This document shows, piece after piece, positions 1 through 8,388 of a stretch of 64,000 nucleotides of DNA. The translations under genes and the position numbers were made by a program. This DNA comes from Bradyrhizobium sp. MOS002 (GTDB taxonomy: Bacteria; Pseudomonadota; Alphaproteobacteria; Rhizobiales; Xanthobacteraceae). Each line of letters begins with the position of its first letter. The stretch's first letter is position 1. The stretch is from assembly GCF_003020115.1 (NCBI RefSeq), contig NZ_PYFX01000007.1, positions 186,001 through 250,000 on the forward strand, given 5' to 3'. The notes beneath the pieces are model-generated. The model made no database searches. It was given only the letters and a program-made list of their open reading frames with translations, and had not been told where the DNA came from.

Positions 1-2
1 TT

Positions 3-1040
3 GTGGGATCAAAAACTTCACCGGACGCCGCGCGCCTCGTGACGCCGACGATGCTGGTGCTCTGGCTCGTGCTTGCAACGGTGCCGCTCTGGATCACGCG
101 GATCGGGCTCTATCCCTATCTCGGAATCGAGATCCTGATCTGGTCGCTCTATGCGCTCGCGTTCAACCTGGTGCTGGGCACCGCCGGACTTCCGTCGTTC
201 GGTCATGGTGCCTATTTCGGCATCGGCGCCTATGCGTTCGGTCTCTGTCAGCTCGAAATCGTTGCAAATCTCTGGATATGTCTGATTGCGGCGGCCGCGG
301 TGGCGGGCCTCGCCGGCGTGCTGGTGGCGCTGTTCATCTCGCACAGGCGCGGCATCTATTATGCCTTCATGACGATTGCCTTCGGCCAGATCTTCTGGAC
401 ACTGGCGATCAAATCGCACCGGATCACCGGCGGCGAAGACGGACTTCTCAAGATCAAACGGTTGCCGGCCGATTTCGGGCTGGTGTCCTTCGATCTCACC
501 GACAATGTCGCGTTCTACTATTTCGTGCTCGCCGTCTTTGCGGTCGGTACCGCTGCATTGTGGCGGCTGGTGCACTCTCCCTATGGCCGCGTGGTCGCTG
601 CGATCAGGCAAAGCGAGGTTCGTGCAAGCCATCTCGGCTATAATGTGTGGCTCTACAAGGTCGCGGTCTTTGCGCTGTCGGCTGCCGTCTCGGGCCTTGC
701 CGGCGGATTGTTCGCCATGGCGCAGCTCGCCGCATTCCCTGACGTCATGAGCCTGCATCAATCCGGCTACGTCGTGATGATGACGCTCGTCGGCGGCGGG
801 CTCGTCAGCTTCTGGGGACCGGTGATCGGCGTGTTTCTCTTCCTCACCGCCCGCGACGTGATCGGCGCGCTGACCAATGCCTGGATGCTCTATTTTGGCC
901 TGCTGTTCATCGCGATCGTGCTGTTTCGCCCCGAAGGCATTGCTGGCGCGATATCCGCTGCCGTGCAGCAGCATTCACTCGGCGCGTTACGGCAGCGTGG
1001 CACGTCGGCGATGCGGCTGCTGTTCGGGAGCGGGCGATGA
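3..1040 (+). CDS. livM: Branched-chain amino acid type ABC transporter permease (LivM family)
   Basis: Inner-membrane permease of a HAAT-type (Liv) ABC importer. The 345-residue product is hydrophobic throughout, with about ten membrane segments. It carries the family loop GLPSFGHGAYFGIGAY near residues 60-75, which matches the LivM/BPD_transp_2 pattern. The frame opens with GTG at the window edge, so the true start may lie upstream. The stop overlaps the next ATG (ATGA), placing it in one operon with two or three ATPases; the binding protein and LivH partner probably lie outside the window. The substrate cannot be read from the sequence. Liv-type systems also carry amides, taurine or aromatic acids, so branched-chain amino acids are only the default guess. 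Confidence 0.85.
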   Translation: MGSKTSPDAARLVTPTMLVLWLVLATVPLWITRIGLYPYLGIEILIWSLYALAFNLVLGTAGLPSFGHGAYFGIGAYAFGLCQLEIVANLWICLIAAAAVAGLAGVLVALFISHRRGIYYAFMTIAFGQIFWTLAIKSHRITGGEDGLLKIKRLPADFGLVSFDLTDNVAFYYFVLAVFAVGTAALWRLVHSPYGRVVAAIRQSEVRASHLGYNVWLYKVAVFALSAAVSGLAGGLFAMAQLAAFPDVMSLHQSGYVVMMTLVGGGLVSFWGPVIGVFLFLTARDVIGALTNAWMLYFGLLFIAIVLFRPEGIAGAISAAVQQHSLGALRQRGTSAMRLLFGSGR

Positions 1041-1780
1041 ACATGATCGAAGCTGCAGCCGTTCATGTCCGCTTCGGCGATCGCGTCGTGCTGGAAAGCG
1101 TCGATCTCGCGGTCGCGGAGGGCGAGTTTCACGGTGTGATGGGTCCGAACGGCGCCGGCAAGACCACATTCTTCAATGTCCTCACCGGCCGGGTGAAGCC
1201 GAACCGGGGCCGAGTCCTGCTCGCCGGCGAGGATGTCACGGGCCTTAGCCCGCACCGCATCGCCGCCAAGGGCATCGCCCGCTCGTTTCAGATCATGACA
1301 CTGTTCGACGAATTTTCCGCGCTTGACAACGTCATGATGGGCTTGCCCGAGTTTCGCGCCCGCAGCCACGATGTCGCGCGCGCAGCGGCAGGCGATAGCC
1401 GGTTTGCCGCGAAGTCCTCCGAGGCGCTGGCGGCAGTCGGGCTTGCCGACAAGGGCGACATCCGCGCCAAGGACCTGTCCTATGGCGACCGGCGCGCGCT
1501 GGAGATCGCGGTCGCCCTGGCGCAGGCGCCCCGCGTGCTGTGCCTGGACGAGCCGACTTCCGGCCTCGGCTCCGATGGCGTGCAGCGGCTCGCAGCCCTG
1601 ATTGCACGCCTGAAGGGGCGGCTGACCATCGTCGCCATCGAGCACGATATGGAGTTCTTGTTCTCGTTGGCTGACCGCATCTCGGTCATCCATTGGGGCC
1701 AGGTAGTGGCGCGCGGAACGCCACACGAACTGCAGCAGAACGAATGGGTGCGGCGCTCCAATCTCGGAAAGTTCGCATGA
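1037..1780 (+). CDS. livG: Liv-type ABC transporter ATP-binding protein (LivG family)
   Basis: Cytoplasmic ATPase subunit that powers the importer. It has Walker A GPNGAGKTT near residue 37, a signature of the form LSYGD near 147, Walker B VLCLDEPTSGL, and an H-loop His in AIEHDMEF. The C-terminal extension after the D-loop is typical of LivG (BCA_ABC_TP_C). Length is 247 residues, usual for the family. The ATG overlaps the permease stop by four bases, and the LivF start overlaps its own stop in the same way, so translation is coupled across the operon. Confidence 0.9.
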   Translation: MNMIEAAAVHVRFGDRVVLESVDLAVAEGEFHGVMGPNGAGKTTFFNVLTGRVKPNRGRVLLAGEDVTGLSPHRIAAKGIARSFQIMTLFDEFSALDNVMMGLPEFRARSHDVARAAAGDSRFAAKSSEALAAVGLADKGDIRAKDLSYGDRRALEIAVALAQAPRVLCLDEPTSGLGSDGVQRLAALIARLKGRLTIVAIEHDMEFLFSLADRISVIHWGQVVARGTPHELQQNEWVRRSNLGKFA

Positions 1781-2478
1781 TCCTCGAAGTAGACGCGGTC
1801 GATACCTTCTACGGCGAGACCCAGGCGCTGTTCGGCGCCTCGCTCGCGATCGAGCACGCCAAGGTGTTTGCGTTGCTCGGCCCCAATGGCGCCGGCAAGA
1901 CAACCATGCTCCGCTCGATTCTCGGGCTGACGCGACCGCGCCGCGGCTCGGTTTGTTTCGACGGCCACGATGTCACGCGCGATCCGACCCACGAGATTGC
2001 GCGCGCGGGCATCGGCTGGGTGCCCGACGACCGCCGGCTGTGCCCGACATTGACGGTCGCGCGCAACCTGTCGATCGCGCAAAAGCGCACGCGCTTTCGC
2101 CACTGGAGCGTCAAGGAGGCCGCCGCGATCTTCTCGCCGCTCGAATATCTCATGGAGCGCGACTGCGAAAACCTCTCGGGCGGCGAAATGCAGATGGTGG
2201 CGATCGCCCGCGCGCTGGTCGGTTCGCCGGGACTGGTGCTGTTCGACGAGCCGAGCCAGGGACTGGCGCCGAAAATCGTCGGCGACGTGCTCGCCACGAT
2301 CTTGCGCATGAAGGACGAGGGCATTGCCTCGCTGGTCGTGGAGCAGAACGCCGAGATCGCGCTGTCAGTCGCAGACCATGCCGCGGTGATCGACCGCGGC
2401 CGTATCGTCTGGACCGGGGAGGCCGCGGCCTTGCGCGCTGATCGCGGGCTTCGTCAGCGCTTGCTGGGAGTACAATAA
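1777..2478 (+). CDS. livF: Liv-type ABC transporter ATP-binding protein (LivF family)
   Basis: Second ATPase of the Liv importer, 233 residues. Walker A is GPNGAGKTT, the signature is NLSGGEMQM, and Walker B is LVLFDEPSQGL, the characteristic LivF form. I chose the ATG at 1777, which overlaps the livG stop (ATGA) and starts at MILEVDAVDTFYG. An in-frame extension back to 1693 only reads through the end of livG. It ends directly against the GTG of the next ATPase gene, with no gap. Confidence 0.9.
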   Translation: MILEVDAVDTFYGETQALFGASLAIEHAKVFALLGPNGAGKTTMLRSILGLTRPRRGSVCFDGHDVTRDPTHEIARAGIGWVPDDRRLCPTLTVARNLSIAQKRTRFRHWSVKEAAAIFSPLEYLMERDCENLSGGEMQMVAIARALVGSPGLVLFDEPSQGLAPKIVGDVLATILRMKDEGIASLVVEQNAEIALSVADHAAVIDRGRIVWTGEAAALRADRGLRQRLLGVQ

Positions 2479-3138
2479 GTGGCCGCACCGCTGCTCGTTC
2501 TCGACGACGTTCGGAAGGTCTATACAAGGGGCCGCGTGATCCGCCGCCCGACATTCACGCTACAGGCAAACCTGTCGCTGGACGAACCTGATATCGTCGG
2601 TGTCGTCGGCCCGAATGGCGCCGGCAAGACGACCTTGTTCGAGATGATGACGGGCTCGAACGCACCGACCTCGGGGCGCGTGCTGGTCGCGGGCACCGAT
2701 ATCCATGGCGTCAAATACCGGGAGCGCGACCGGCTCGCGATCCACTATCACCAGTCGTATCAGGTCCGGCGCTTCCGCAAGCGCATTCCATCCGCCTTCC
2801 TGGCGCCGTCGCCGACGCGGACGCCGCTGGTTCACCTGTTCGACGAACCGCAGTTCAACCTGCAGGATGGCTATATCGGCTTCATGCTCGATTTCTTCCG
2901 CAAGCTGCGCGACGAGGGCCGGCTGGTCGTGCTCTGCATGCATCCGACGGCGGCCTGGCACCTCGACATTCTTGCCGAGATCGCCGGGCGGTTCCTGTTC
3001 GTGGCCGGCGGCGGCGTGACGGCCGTGGCGAATTTCGGCGCGCTCGTCGCAGATCCACGCTGTCGCTCTTATCTCGGGCCGGAAATGACCAAGGCGGCGG
3101 ACGCGATTTGTCACGGCGCCGTTCACAGCTCGACCTAA
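2479..3138 (+). CDS. Degenerate ABC ATPase lacking the signature region, third ATPase of a Liv operon
   Basis: A 219-residue protein with a normal Walker A (GPNGAGKTT, residues 44-52), a possible Q-loop Gln at 92, Walker B LVHLFDEP at 117-124 and an H-loop His at 155. Only about 30 residues separate Q92 from the Walker B Asp, against about 80 in LivG. No LSGGQ-like signature is present, so the helical subdomain appears to be lost. It starts with GTG immediately after the livF stop (TAA-GTG) and is followed 12 bases later by an aldehyde dehydrogenase. ABC ATPases need the partner's signature motif to hydrolyse ATP, so this subunit may be regulatory, pair with LivF or LivG, or be decaying. The frame is intact and shows no frameshift. 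Confidence 0.7.
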   Translation: MAAPLLVLDDVRKVYTRGRVIRRPTFTLQANLSLDEPDIVGVVGPNGAGKTTLFEMMTGSNAPTSGRVLVAGTDIHGVKYRERDRLAIHYHQSYQVRRFRKRIPSAFLAPSPTRTPLVHLFDEPQFNLQDGYIGFMLDFFRKLRDEGRLVVLCMHPTAAWHLDILAEIAGRFLFVAGGGVTAVANFGALVADPRCRSYLGPEMTKAADAICHGAVHSST

Positions 3139-3150
3139 AAGGAGAAACCA

Positions 3151-4587
3151 TTGGCCTATTCGAACACCCAACTTTTCATTGCCGGAAAATGGCGACCGGC
3201 CCATTCGGGCAAGGTGATCGAGGTGCGCAATCCCGCGACCGAAGAGGTGATCGGCACCGTCGCCCATGCCGGACGGTCCGACCTCGACGAGGCGCTGGCC
3301 GCAGCAAGTGCCGGCTTCAAGATCTGGCGGAACGTTGCCCCTTTCGAGCGCTGCCGGATCATGCGGAAGGCCGCCGCGATCATGCGCGAGCGCAATGACG
3401 AGATCGCGCCGCTGCTCACGATGGAGCAGGGCAAGACTCTTGGCGAGGCCAAAATGGAGGCGATGGCCGCCGCCGATGTGATCGAGTGGTTTGCGGAGGA
3501 AGCCAAGCGCGCCTATGGCCGGCTGATCCCCGCGCGGGGGCCAGGCATTTACCAGCTCGCGATCAAGGAGCCGGTCGGCCCCGTCGCGGCGTTCACGCCC
3601 TGGAATTTTCCGATCAATCAGGTCGTGCGCAAGCTCTCCGCCGCACTCGGCGCCGGCTGCTCGATCATCGTCAAGGCCCCGGAGGAGACACCAGCCTCGC
3701 CCGCACAGCTGATCCGCGCGTTTGCGGACGCCGGCGTGCCCGATGGCGTCATCAACCTGGTCTACGGAGTTCCTGCCGAGATCTCCGAATATCTCATTCC
3801 GCATCCGGTGATCCGCAAGATCTCGTTCACGGGCTCGACCCATGTCGGCAAGCAGCTCAATGCGCTCGCTGGCCTGCACATGAAGCGCGCCACCATGGAG
3901 CTCGGCGGACATGCGCCGGCGATCGTCTTCAAGGACGCCGACGTCACATCGGCCGCGAAGATTCTGGCGGCAGCAAAATATCGCAATGCCGGGCAGGTTT
4001 GCATCTCGCCGACGCGGATGCTGGTGCAGGATGACGTGTTCCGTGAATTCGTCGACACCTTTGTCGACAGCGCCAAGACATTCAAGGTCGGCAACGGCCT
4101 CGATCCCGACTCCAAGATGGGCTCGCTCGCCAATCCGCGCCGCGTCACCGCCATCGAAGGCATGGTGCAGGATGCCGTCGGCAAAGGCGCAAAGCTCGAG
4201 ACCGGCGGCAAACGCGTCGGCAACAAGGGCCATTTCTTCGAGCCGACCGTGGTGAGCGACGTGCCGAAGGATGCGCGCGCCATGAACGAGGAACCGTTCG
4301 GCCCGCTCGCGCTGATTTCGCGATTCTCGTCGTTCGACGAGGTGGTCGAGGAGGCCAACCGGCTGCCTTTTGGGCTAGCGTCCTATGCCTTCACCAGTTC
4401 GGCCAAGACGGCGGCCGCGATCGGTTCGGCGGTCGAAGCCGGCATGATGTCGATCAACAGTTTTGGTCTCGCGCTGCCCGAAGTGCCGTTCGGCGGCATC
4501 AAGGATTCCGGCTACGGCTCGGAGGGCGGCACCGAGGCGATGGAGGGGTATTTCAACACCAAGTTCATCAGCCAGACCGGCGTGTGA
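3151..4587 (+). CDS. NAD(P)-dependent aldehyde dehydrogenase (succinate-semialdehyde dehydrogenase-like)
   Basis: Oxidises an aldehyde to the acid with NAD(P)+; the closest family is GabD-like succinate-semialdehyde dehydrogenase. The 478-residue length is standard. Visible motifs are FTPWNFP (cofactor binding), FTGSTHVGK, the general base Glu250 in MELGGHAP, and the nucleophile Cys284 in GQVCISPTR. It starts with TTG preceded by a strong AAAGGAGA ribosome site. It is the last gene of the Liv operon and meets the caspase-like gene convergently, 18 bases apart. The context suggests the imported solute is catabolised through a semialdehyde, but the exact substrate is inference. Confidence 0.85.
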   Translation: MAYSNTQLFIAGKWRPAHSGKVIEVRNPATEEVIGTVAHAGRSDLDEALAAASAGFKIWRNVAPFERCRIMRKAAAIMRERNDEIAPLLTMEQGKTLGEAKMEAMAAADVIEWFAEEAKRAYGRLIPARGPGIYQLAIKEPVGPVAAFTPWNFPINQVVRKLSAALGAGCSIIVKAPEETPASPAQLIRAFADAGVPDGVINLVYGVPAEISEYLIPHPVIRKISFTGSTHVGKQLNALAGLHMKRATMELGGHAPAIVFKDADVTSAAKILAAAKYRNAGQVCISPTRMLVQDDVFREFVDTFVDSAKTFKVGNGLDPDSKMGSLANPRRVTAIEGMVQDAVGKGAKLETGGKRVGNKGHFFEPTVVSDVPKDARAMNEEPFGPLALISRFSSFDEVVEEANRLPFGLASYAFTSSAKTAAAIGSAVEAGMMSINSFGLALPEVPFGGIKDSGYGSEGGTEAMEGYFNTKFISQTGV

Positions 4588-4605
4588 CCGGAAAGGGATG
4601 CTCAG

Positions 4606-5958
4606 CTAGCGTTTGACGAAAACCAGATTGCAGGCACGCGCCTCGTTGCGCTTGCCGGTGCCGCGGGTGCGATCGAACTGCGCATCCACCGTAAAGGCGT
4701 AGGGCGAGCCGGGCGCGAGATTATTCAGCGTGTACGTGCTCGCGCCCGTCGTGCCGCGCGCGCTCAATGTCGTCTTGCCGTCCGCCGGAATCTGGCCGTC
4801 GATCTCGAGCCGGTTGATGTTGTTGCCGGGGCCCTGCGCCTCGGCATGAAAAACGCCGTTCGTGACGGTAGCGACCAGAGGCCTGGTGAAGCCCTGCGCC
4901 TTGCCGGTGGCCAGGCAGTTCAAGGTCACGTCCCAATTGCCGTCATAATCCTTGCTGCCGCTAGTCCGGCCGTTGCCCGAAGGCGCGAGCGCCACCTTCT
5001 GCTTCAGGCCCTCAATCCGCGCCTTGGCAAGCGTGGCGAAGATGCAATTCGGAAATCTCGTGAGATGGTCCTCGTAAGCACCAAGCGTGCCGATGCCGTC
5101 CGCAGCCTTCCAGTGCGCCTCTGCGGCTGCGCAAGGGTCAGCCCGGGGTGCGGCTTGCGGCGCCGCTGGCGCCACCGTGACCGACACCGGCCCGTTCAGA
5201 TAGAACTTGCCGATGATCGACAGCGACAGTTCCGGGAGCTGGGTCTTGCCGCTGGAATCATAGACGTCGCTGCTGATGTCGCGAAAGACCTCGCCGATCT
5301 CCTGCGGCTCCTCGATGTGCTTCAGGAACGCTGTCGTATAGGGGCTGTTGCGGCCGCTGCCATCGGCCGCGGTTTGCCCGGACTGGGTTGAGAACGACAC
5401 GATCGTGCCGCGTGGTGCTTCGACTTTCGACAAGCCCCGCCCGATCGAGGCAGCGCGCGTCGCAGAGCGCTTCAGCATGTCGGCCAGCGGATTGTCGCGG
5501 CAGGAATCGAGGATGAGGATGCGCAGGTTCTTGGCCTGCTGCAGATCGTTCACGATGTCGTCGACCCGCACGAAGCGCTTCAAATCGGCTTCGTCGCTCA
5601 GCACGGCGTCGACAGGCATCAGATAGTTCACGCCGTTGTACTGCATCGCATGGCCGCTGTAGTAGAACATGGCGACGTCGGCTTTGCTCGCGGCGCGCGC
5701 GAAGCGGATGGTCAGGTCCTGCATGTCGGCCTGGCGCAGGTCGATGCCCTGGAGCACCTCGAAGCCGCTGCGCTTGAGCGAGGCGGCGACGTCTTCGGCA
5801 TCGTGAGACGGATTGGGAAGCTTCGCCGTACTGGCATAGGCGCCATTGCCGATCACCAGCGCGACGCGGGTTTCCGCCGATGCCGGCGCAAGGGAAAGCC
5901 AGCAGGCGAGGAGGGCGAGGCAAAGTCCGGCCGGGCAAAATCTGGAAAGAGCACGCAT
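4606..5958 (-). CDS. Secreted caspase-like (peptidase C14) protein
   Basis: A 450-residue exported protein. Residues 1-28 form a signal peptide ending ASA-E. A caspase p20-like domain follows (about 30-255), beginning RVALVIGNGAY, with the catalytic dyad His103 in YYSGHAMQ and Cys153 in LILDSCRDNP. The middle is Ala/Pro rich, and the C-terminal region (about 335-450) is a beta-rich domain opening GNWDVTLNC, of a type often attached to such proteins in rhizobia. Family members with this dyad usually cleave after Arg/Lys or Asp. Periplasmic location follows from the signal peptide. The substrate is unknown. Confidence 0.8.
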   Translation of the reverse strand: MRALSRFCPAGLCLALLACWLSLAPASAETRVALVIGNGAYASTAKLPNPSHDAEDVAASLKRSGFEVLQGIDLRQADMQDLTIRFARAASKADVAMFYYSGHAMQYNGVNYLMPVDAVLSDEADLKRFVRVDDIVNDLQQAKNLRILILDSCRDNPLADMLKRSATRAASIGRGLSKVEAPRGTIVSFSTQSGQTAADGSGRNSPYTTAFLKHIEEPQEIGEVFRDISSDVYDSSGKTQLPELSLSIIGKFYLNGPVSVTVAPAAPQAAPRADPCAAAEAHWKAADGIGTLGAYEDHLTRFPNCIFATLAKARIEGLKQKVALAPSGNGRTSGSKDYDGNWDVTLNCLATGKAQGFTRPLVATVTNGVFHAEAQGPGNNINRLEIDGQIPADGKTTLSARGTTGASTYTLNNLAPGSPYAFTVDAQFDRTRGTGKRNEARACNLVFVKR

Positions 5959-6069
5959 GAATGCCTTCCAAGGAAATGTCGAAAAATATCCCTCCAGATT
6001 AGCGGATGCCGCGCCGACATCAATGCCCTGCTCGAGAAAACGCTCAGATTTCGCGGCCGTGACATCCTG

Positions 6070-6708
6070 TCACGCCGGGCTCGTCGCCATCGTCTTGCGC
6101 ACGGCCATTTCGGTCACAATCGCGTCCCGCACGGTGGGTCGCGCCTGCATGCGCGCGAGATAGGCCGACAACGATGGCCATTGCGCGATGTCGACGCCTG
6201 CCGGACGGAGCAGCAGCAAAGCCCAGGTGAGGTGGGCATCCGCGACGGTGAAGCTGTTGCCGACGAGGAATTCGCGGTCCGCCAGATGCGTGGCAGGCAT
6301 CGACAATGTCTGCGCTATCCTTGCACGCGGCTTGGCGAGAGAGGCGTCGTCCTCGTACCAGAAGGTCGGAAACAGGAACGCCTTGTGGATCTCGGTCCCG
6401 ACGAAGCTGAGCCATTCCTGCAGGCGGTAGCGGTCGGGATCTCCGAACGCGGGTGCAAGGCCTGCCTCAGGCTTCATATCGGCGATGTATTGCAGCACCG
6501 CCGCGCTTTCGGTCAGCCGTTGGCCATTCTCCAGCACCAGGACAGGCACCGCGCCCTTCGGCGAAATTGCGCGAAAGTCGCTGTCGTCGTCCACGACCTG
6601 CTTGGTCCGGAGATGGACCGGATGATAGCGCGCATCGAGGCCCGCTTCCATCAGCGCGATGCGGCTCGCAAGCGAGCAGGCCATCGGGGAGAAATAGAGT
6701 TGCAGCAT
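6070..6708 (-). CDS. Glutathione S-transferase family protein
   Basis: Cytosolic glutathione transferase of 212 residues. The N-terminal thioredoxin-like domain (1-80) begins LYFSPMACSLASR, has the cis-proline motif GAVPVL, and has LTESAAVLQYIAD for the glutathione gamma-glutamyl contact. The C-terminal all-helical domain contains FLVGNSFTVADAHL, the GST N-capping region. The Ser/Cys around residues 7-12 suggest a beta-class-like active site. It lies just downstream of the isochorismatase-like gene with a 13-base gap, so the two are probably co-transcribed and divergent from the LysR gene at 7447. Confidence 0.85.
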   Translation of the reverse strand: MLQLYFSPMACSLASRIALMEAGLDARYHPVHLRTKQVVDDDSDFRAISPKGAVPVLVLENGQRLTESAAVLQYIADMKPEAGLAPAFGDPDRYRLQEWLSFVGTEIHKAFLFPTFWYEDDASLAKPRARIAQTLSMPATHLADREFLVGNSFTVADAHLTWALLLLRPAGVDIAQWPSLSAYLARMQARPTVRDAIVTEMAVRKTMATSPA

Positions 6709-6721
6709 CGCCCACGCTCCT

Positions 6722-7315
6722 TCAGGTCAGCGCCTCGGTTTGCGCGATGATCGCAAACCGGTCCGACAATTCAGCCAAGGCGACTTCGTGGATGGTCCTT
6801 GCGGAGAGCGCTCCGCCGCGGCCGTCGGGAAGATCGCGTGTGGCGCAGGCATCGGCTGCGATCGTCGTGCGCAGGCCGAGATCGAGCGCGGCGCGGGCGG
6901 TCGAGCTGATGCACATATGGGTCATGAAACCGGCCAGCACGATGTTCGTGCGTCCGGTTGCGGCCAGCCGGACCTGCAGGTCGGTGCCGGCAAAAGCGTT
7001 CGGCAGCGCCTTTTCGATCACGGCTTCGCTGGCGAGCGGCGCCAGGTTGCTGACGATCGCGCCGCGCGCGGCCTCGCGGTCGAACAGGCTGCCGGCACGT
7101 CCCTTGTGCGCGATATGGAAGATCGCAGCGCCGCTCGTCCTCGCGCGGGCGAGCAGACGCGCGCCGGCGGCGATCGCGGGCACCGCATCCGGCAAGGCGA
7201 GCGGTCCGGCGCAATATTCGTTCTGGATGTCGATCAGCACGAGGCAGGAATCGGCGAGCCTGGGCGGAGTGAGATCGGCGCCGGACAATTCAAGCAGGGT
7301 TTTCGGGGCAGTCAT
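6722..7315 (-). CDS. Isochorismatase-family cysteine hydrolase
   Basis: A 197-residue alpha/beta hydrolase of the isochorismatase/nicotinamidase superfamily. The triad is visible: Asp in VLIDIQNEY (about residue 28), Lys in IEKALPNAF, and Cys in GFMTHMCISSTAR, the usual GxxTxxCV-like nucleophile motif. Family members hydrolyse amides or enol ethers such as nicotinamide, ureidoacrylate or N-carbamoyl compounds; no feature fixes the substrate. It is first in a two-gene unit with the GST and reads away from the LysR regulator. Confidence 0.8.
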   Translation of the reverse strand: MTAPKTLLELSGADLTPPRLADSCLVLIDIQNEYCAGPLALPDAVPAIAAGARLLARARTSGAAIFHIAHKGRAGSLFDREAARGAIVSNLAPLASEAVIEKALPNAFAGTDLQVRLAATGRTNIVLAGFMTHMCISSTARAALDLGLRTTIAADACATRDLPDGRGGALSARTIHEVALAELSDRFAIIAQTEALT

Positions 7316-7389
7316 GCGGATCGGGCCTTCCTGGAAATATCGGATGGCGCGACACTAGCGCGGCCGCGGCCTGCCAATGTGCAGGACTA

Positions 7390-7408
7390 TTGCAGCTTAT
7401 GGCTGCAA
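7390..7408. promoter_or_regulatory. LysR-type operator candidate
   Basis: A perfect inverted repeat TTGCAGC-N5-GCTGCAA lies in the divergent gap between the isochorismatase-like gene and the LysR gene. It contains the T-N11-A core expected for LysR boxes. Additional TGCAGG half sites sit on both sides, near 7379 and 7412. Its location and form fit the autoregulatory and activation site of the adjacent regulator; binding itself is inferred. Confidence 0.45.
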
Positions 7409-7446
7409 ATTTGCAGGAGCCGGTCGCGCCTGCTAGGCTCATCGCC

Positions 7447-8280
7447 ATGAACTGGGACGATCTGCGCATCATCGCCGCGGTCAGGGACGAGGGCACCTAT
7501 GCCGGCGCCAGCGCACGGCTGCGCATCGACGAGACCACCGTCGGCCGCAGGCTCGCACGCATCCAGCGCGATCTCGGCGTGCCGCTGTTCGATGCGGTGG
7601 ACGGCCAGCGCCGGCCGACGCGGAGTTGCGAGGCGGTGCTGGCGCATGTCGAGGCGATGGCTGCACATGCCGCCGAGATCGGTCGCGTCGGCGAGAGTCT
7701 CGCAGGCCCGGTGGGACGCCTGCGTATCGCCTCCACCAACACGGTCGCCGAGGAGGTTCTGTCGCAGCGCGCGAGCGACTTCCTGCGCGCCAATCCCGGC
7801 CTGACGCTGCAGTTCCTCACCTCGAGCGAGAACGTCAAGTTCTCGCGCTGGGAAGCCGATCTCGCGATCCGGCTGCGCAAGCCCGACAAGGGCGACTTCG
7901 CGATCTCCAGGCTTGGTGACGTCAAGCTCTATTATTTCGAGCCTGTCACGACCGAAGGTGAGCCGGTGCTGTGCGCCTATCCGGACGAACTCGGTGCCAT
8001 TCCCGAAATGCAATTCCTGCGTATGAAGCAAGCCCAGGCGCGCTGCGTTACCGACAACGTTCGCGTCATCCGTAACCTGATCCGCGCGCATCGGGCCGCT
8101 GGCGTGTTGCCGGAGCATGTCTGCGCGGACTTGCTCGGCGATCGCCGCCTGCGCGCCACGCTGCTGCCTGGGCGCCGCGACGTCTGGCTGCTGGTGCAGA
8201 ACCATCTCAAGCGCGATCCGGCGACGCGGCTCACCATCGAATGGATCCGCCGCTGCTTCAGCGATCTCGCGCGCGGCTGA
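7447..8280 (+). CDS. LysR family transcriptional regulator
   Basis: A 277-residue regulator. The N-terminal winged helix-turn-helix reads MNWDDLRIIAAVRDEGTY with VGRRLARIQRDLGVPLFD, followed by a LysR substrate-binding domain. I chose the ATG at 7447 because the LysR fold starts there; the longer in-frame start at 7390 runs through the probable operator. It is divergent from the isochorismatase/GST pair, the usual arrangement for a LysR protein and its targets. The effector is unknown. Confidence 0.8.
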   Translation: MNWDDLRIIAAVRDEGTYAGASARLRIDETTVGRRLARIQRDLGVPLFDAVDGQRRPTRSCEAVLAHVEAMAAHAAEIGRVGESLAGPVGRLRIASTNTVAEEVLSQRASDFLRANPGLTLQFLTSSENVKFSRWEADLAIRLRKPDKGDFAISRLGDVKLYYFEPVTTEGEPVLCAYPDELGAIPEMQFLRMKQAQARCVTDNVRVIRNLIRAHRAAGVLPEHVCADLLGDRRLRATLLPGRRDVWLLVQNHLKRDPATRLTIEWIRRCFSDLARG

Positions 8281-8388
8281 TTGCGGGCGTGAACGCGATC
8301 CGCACGCGGCGCGACCAAGTTATGGGATTGCGTGCGCGCGAGGGTTGCGTAATCTCGCGACGACCACGGGCTTGATCAGGGCAGGCAC

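Noticed and set aside
2560..4233. 557-residue minus-strand frame
   Set aside because: Lies antisense to the degenerate ATPase and the aldehyde dehydrogenase, both with clear motifs.
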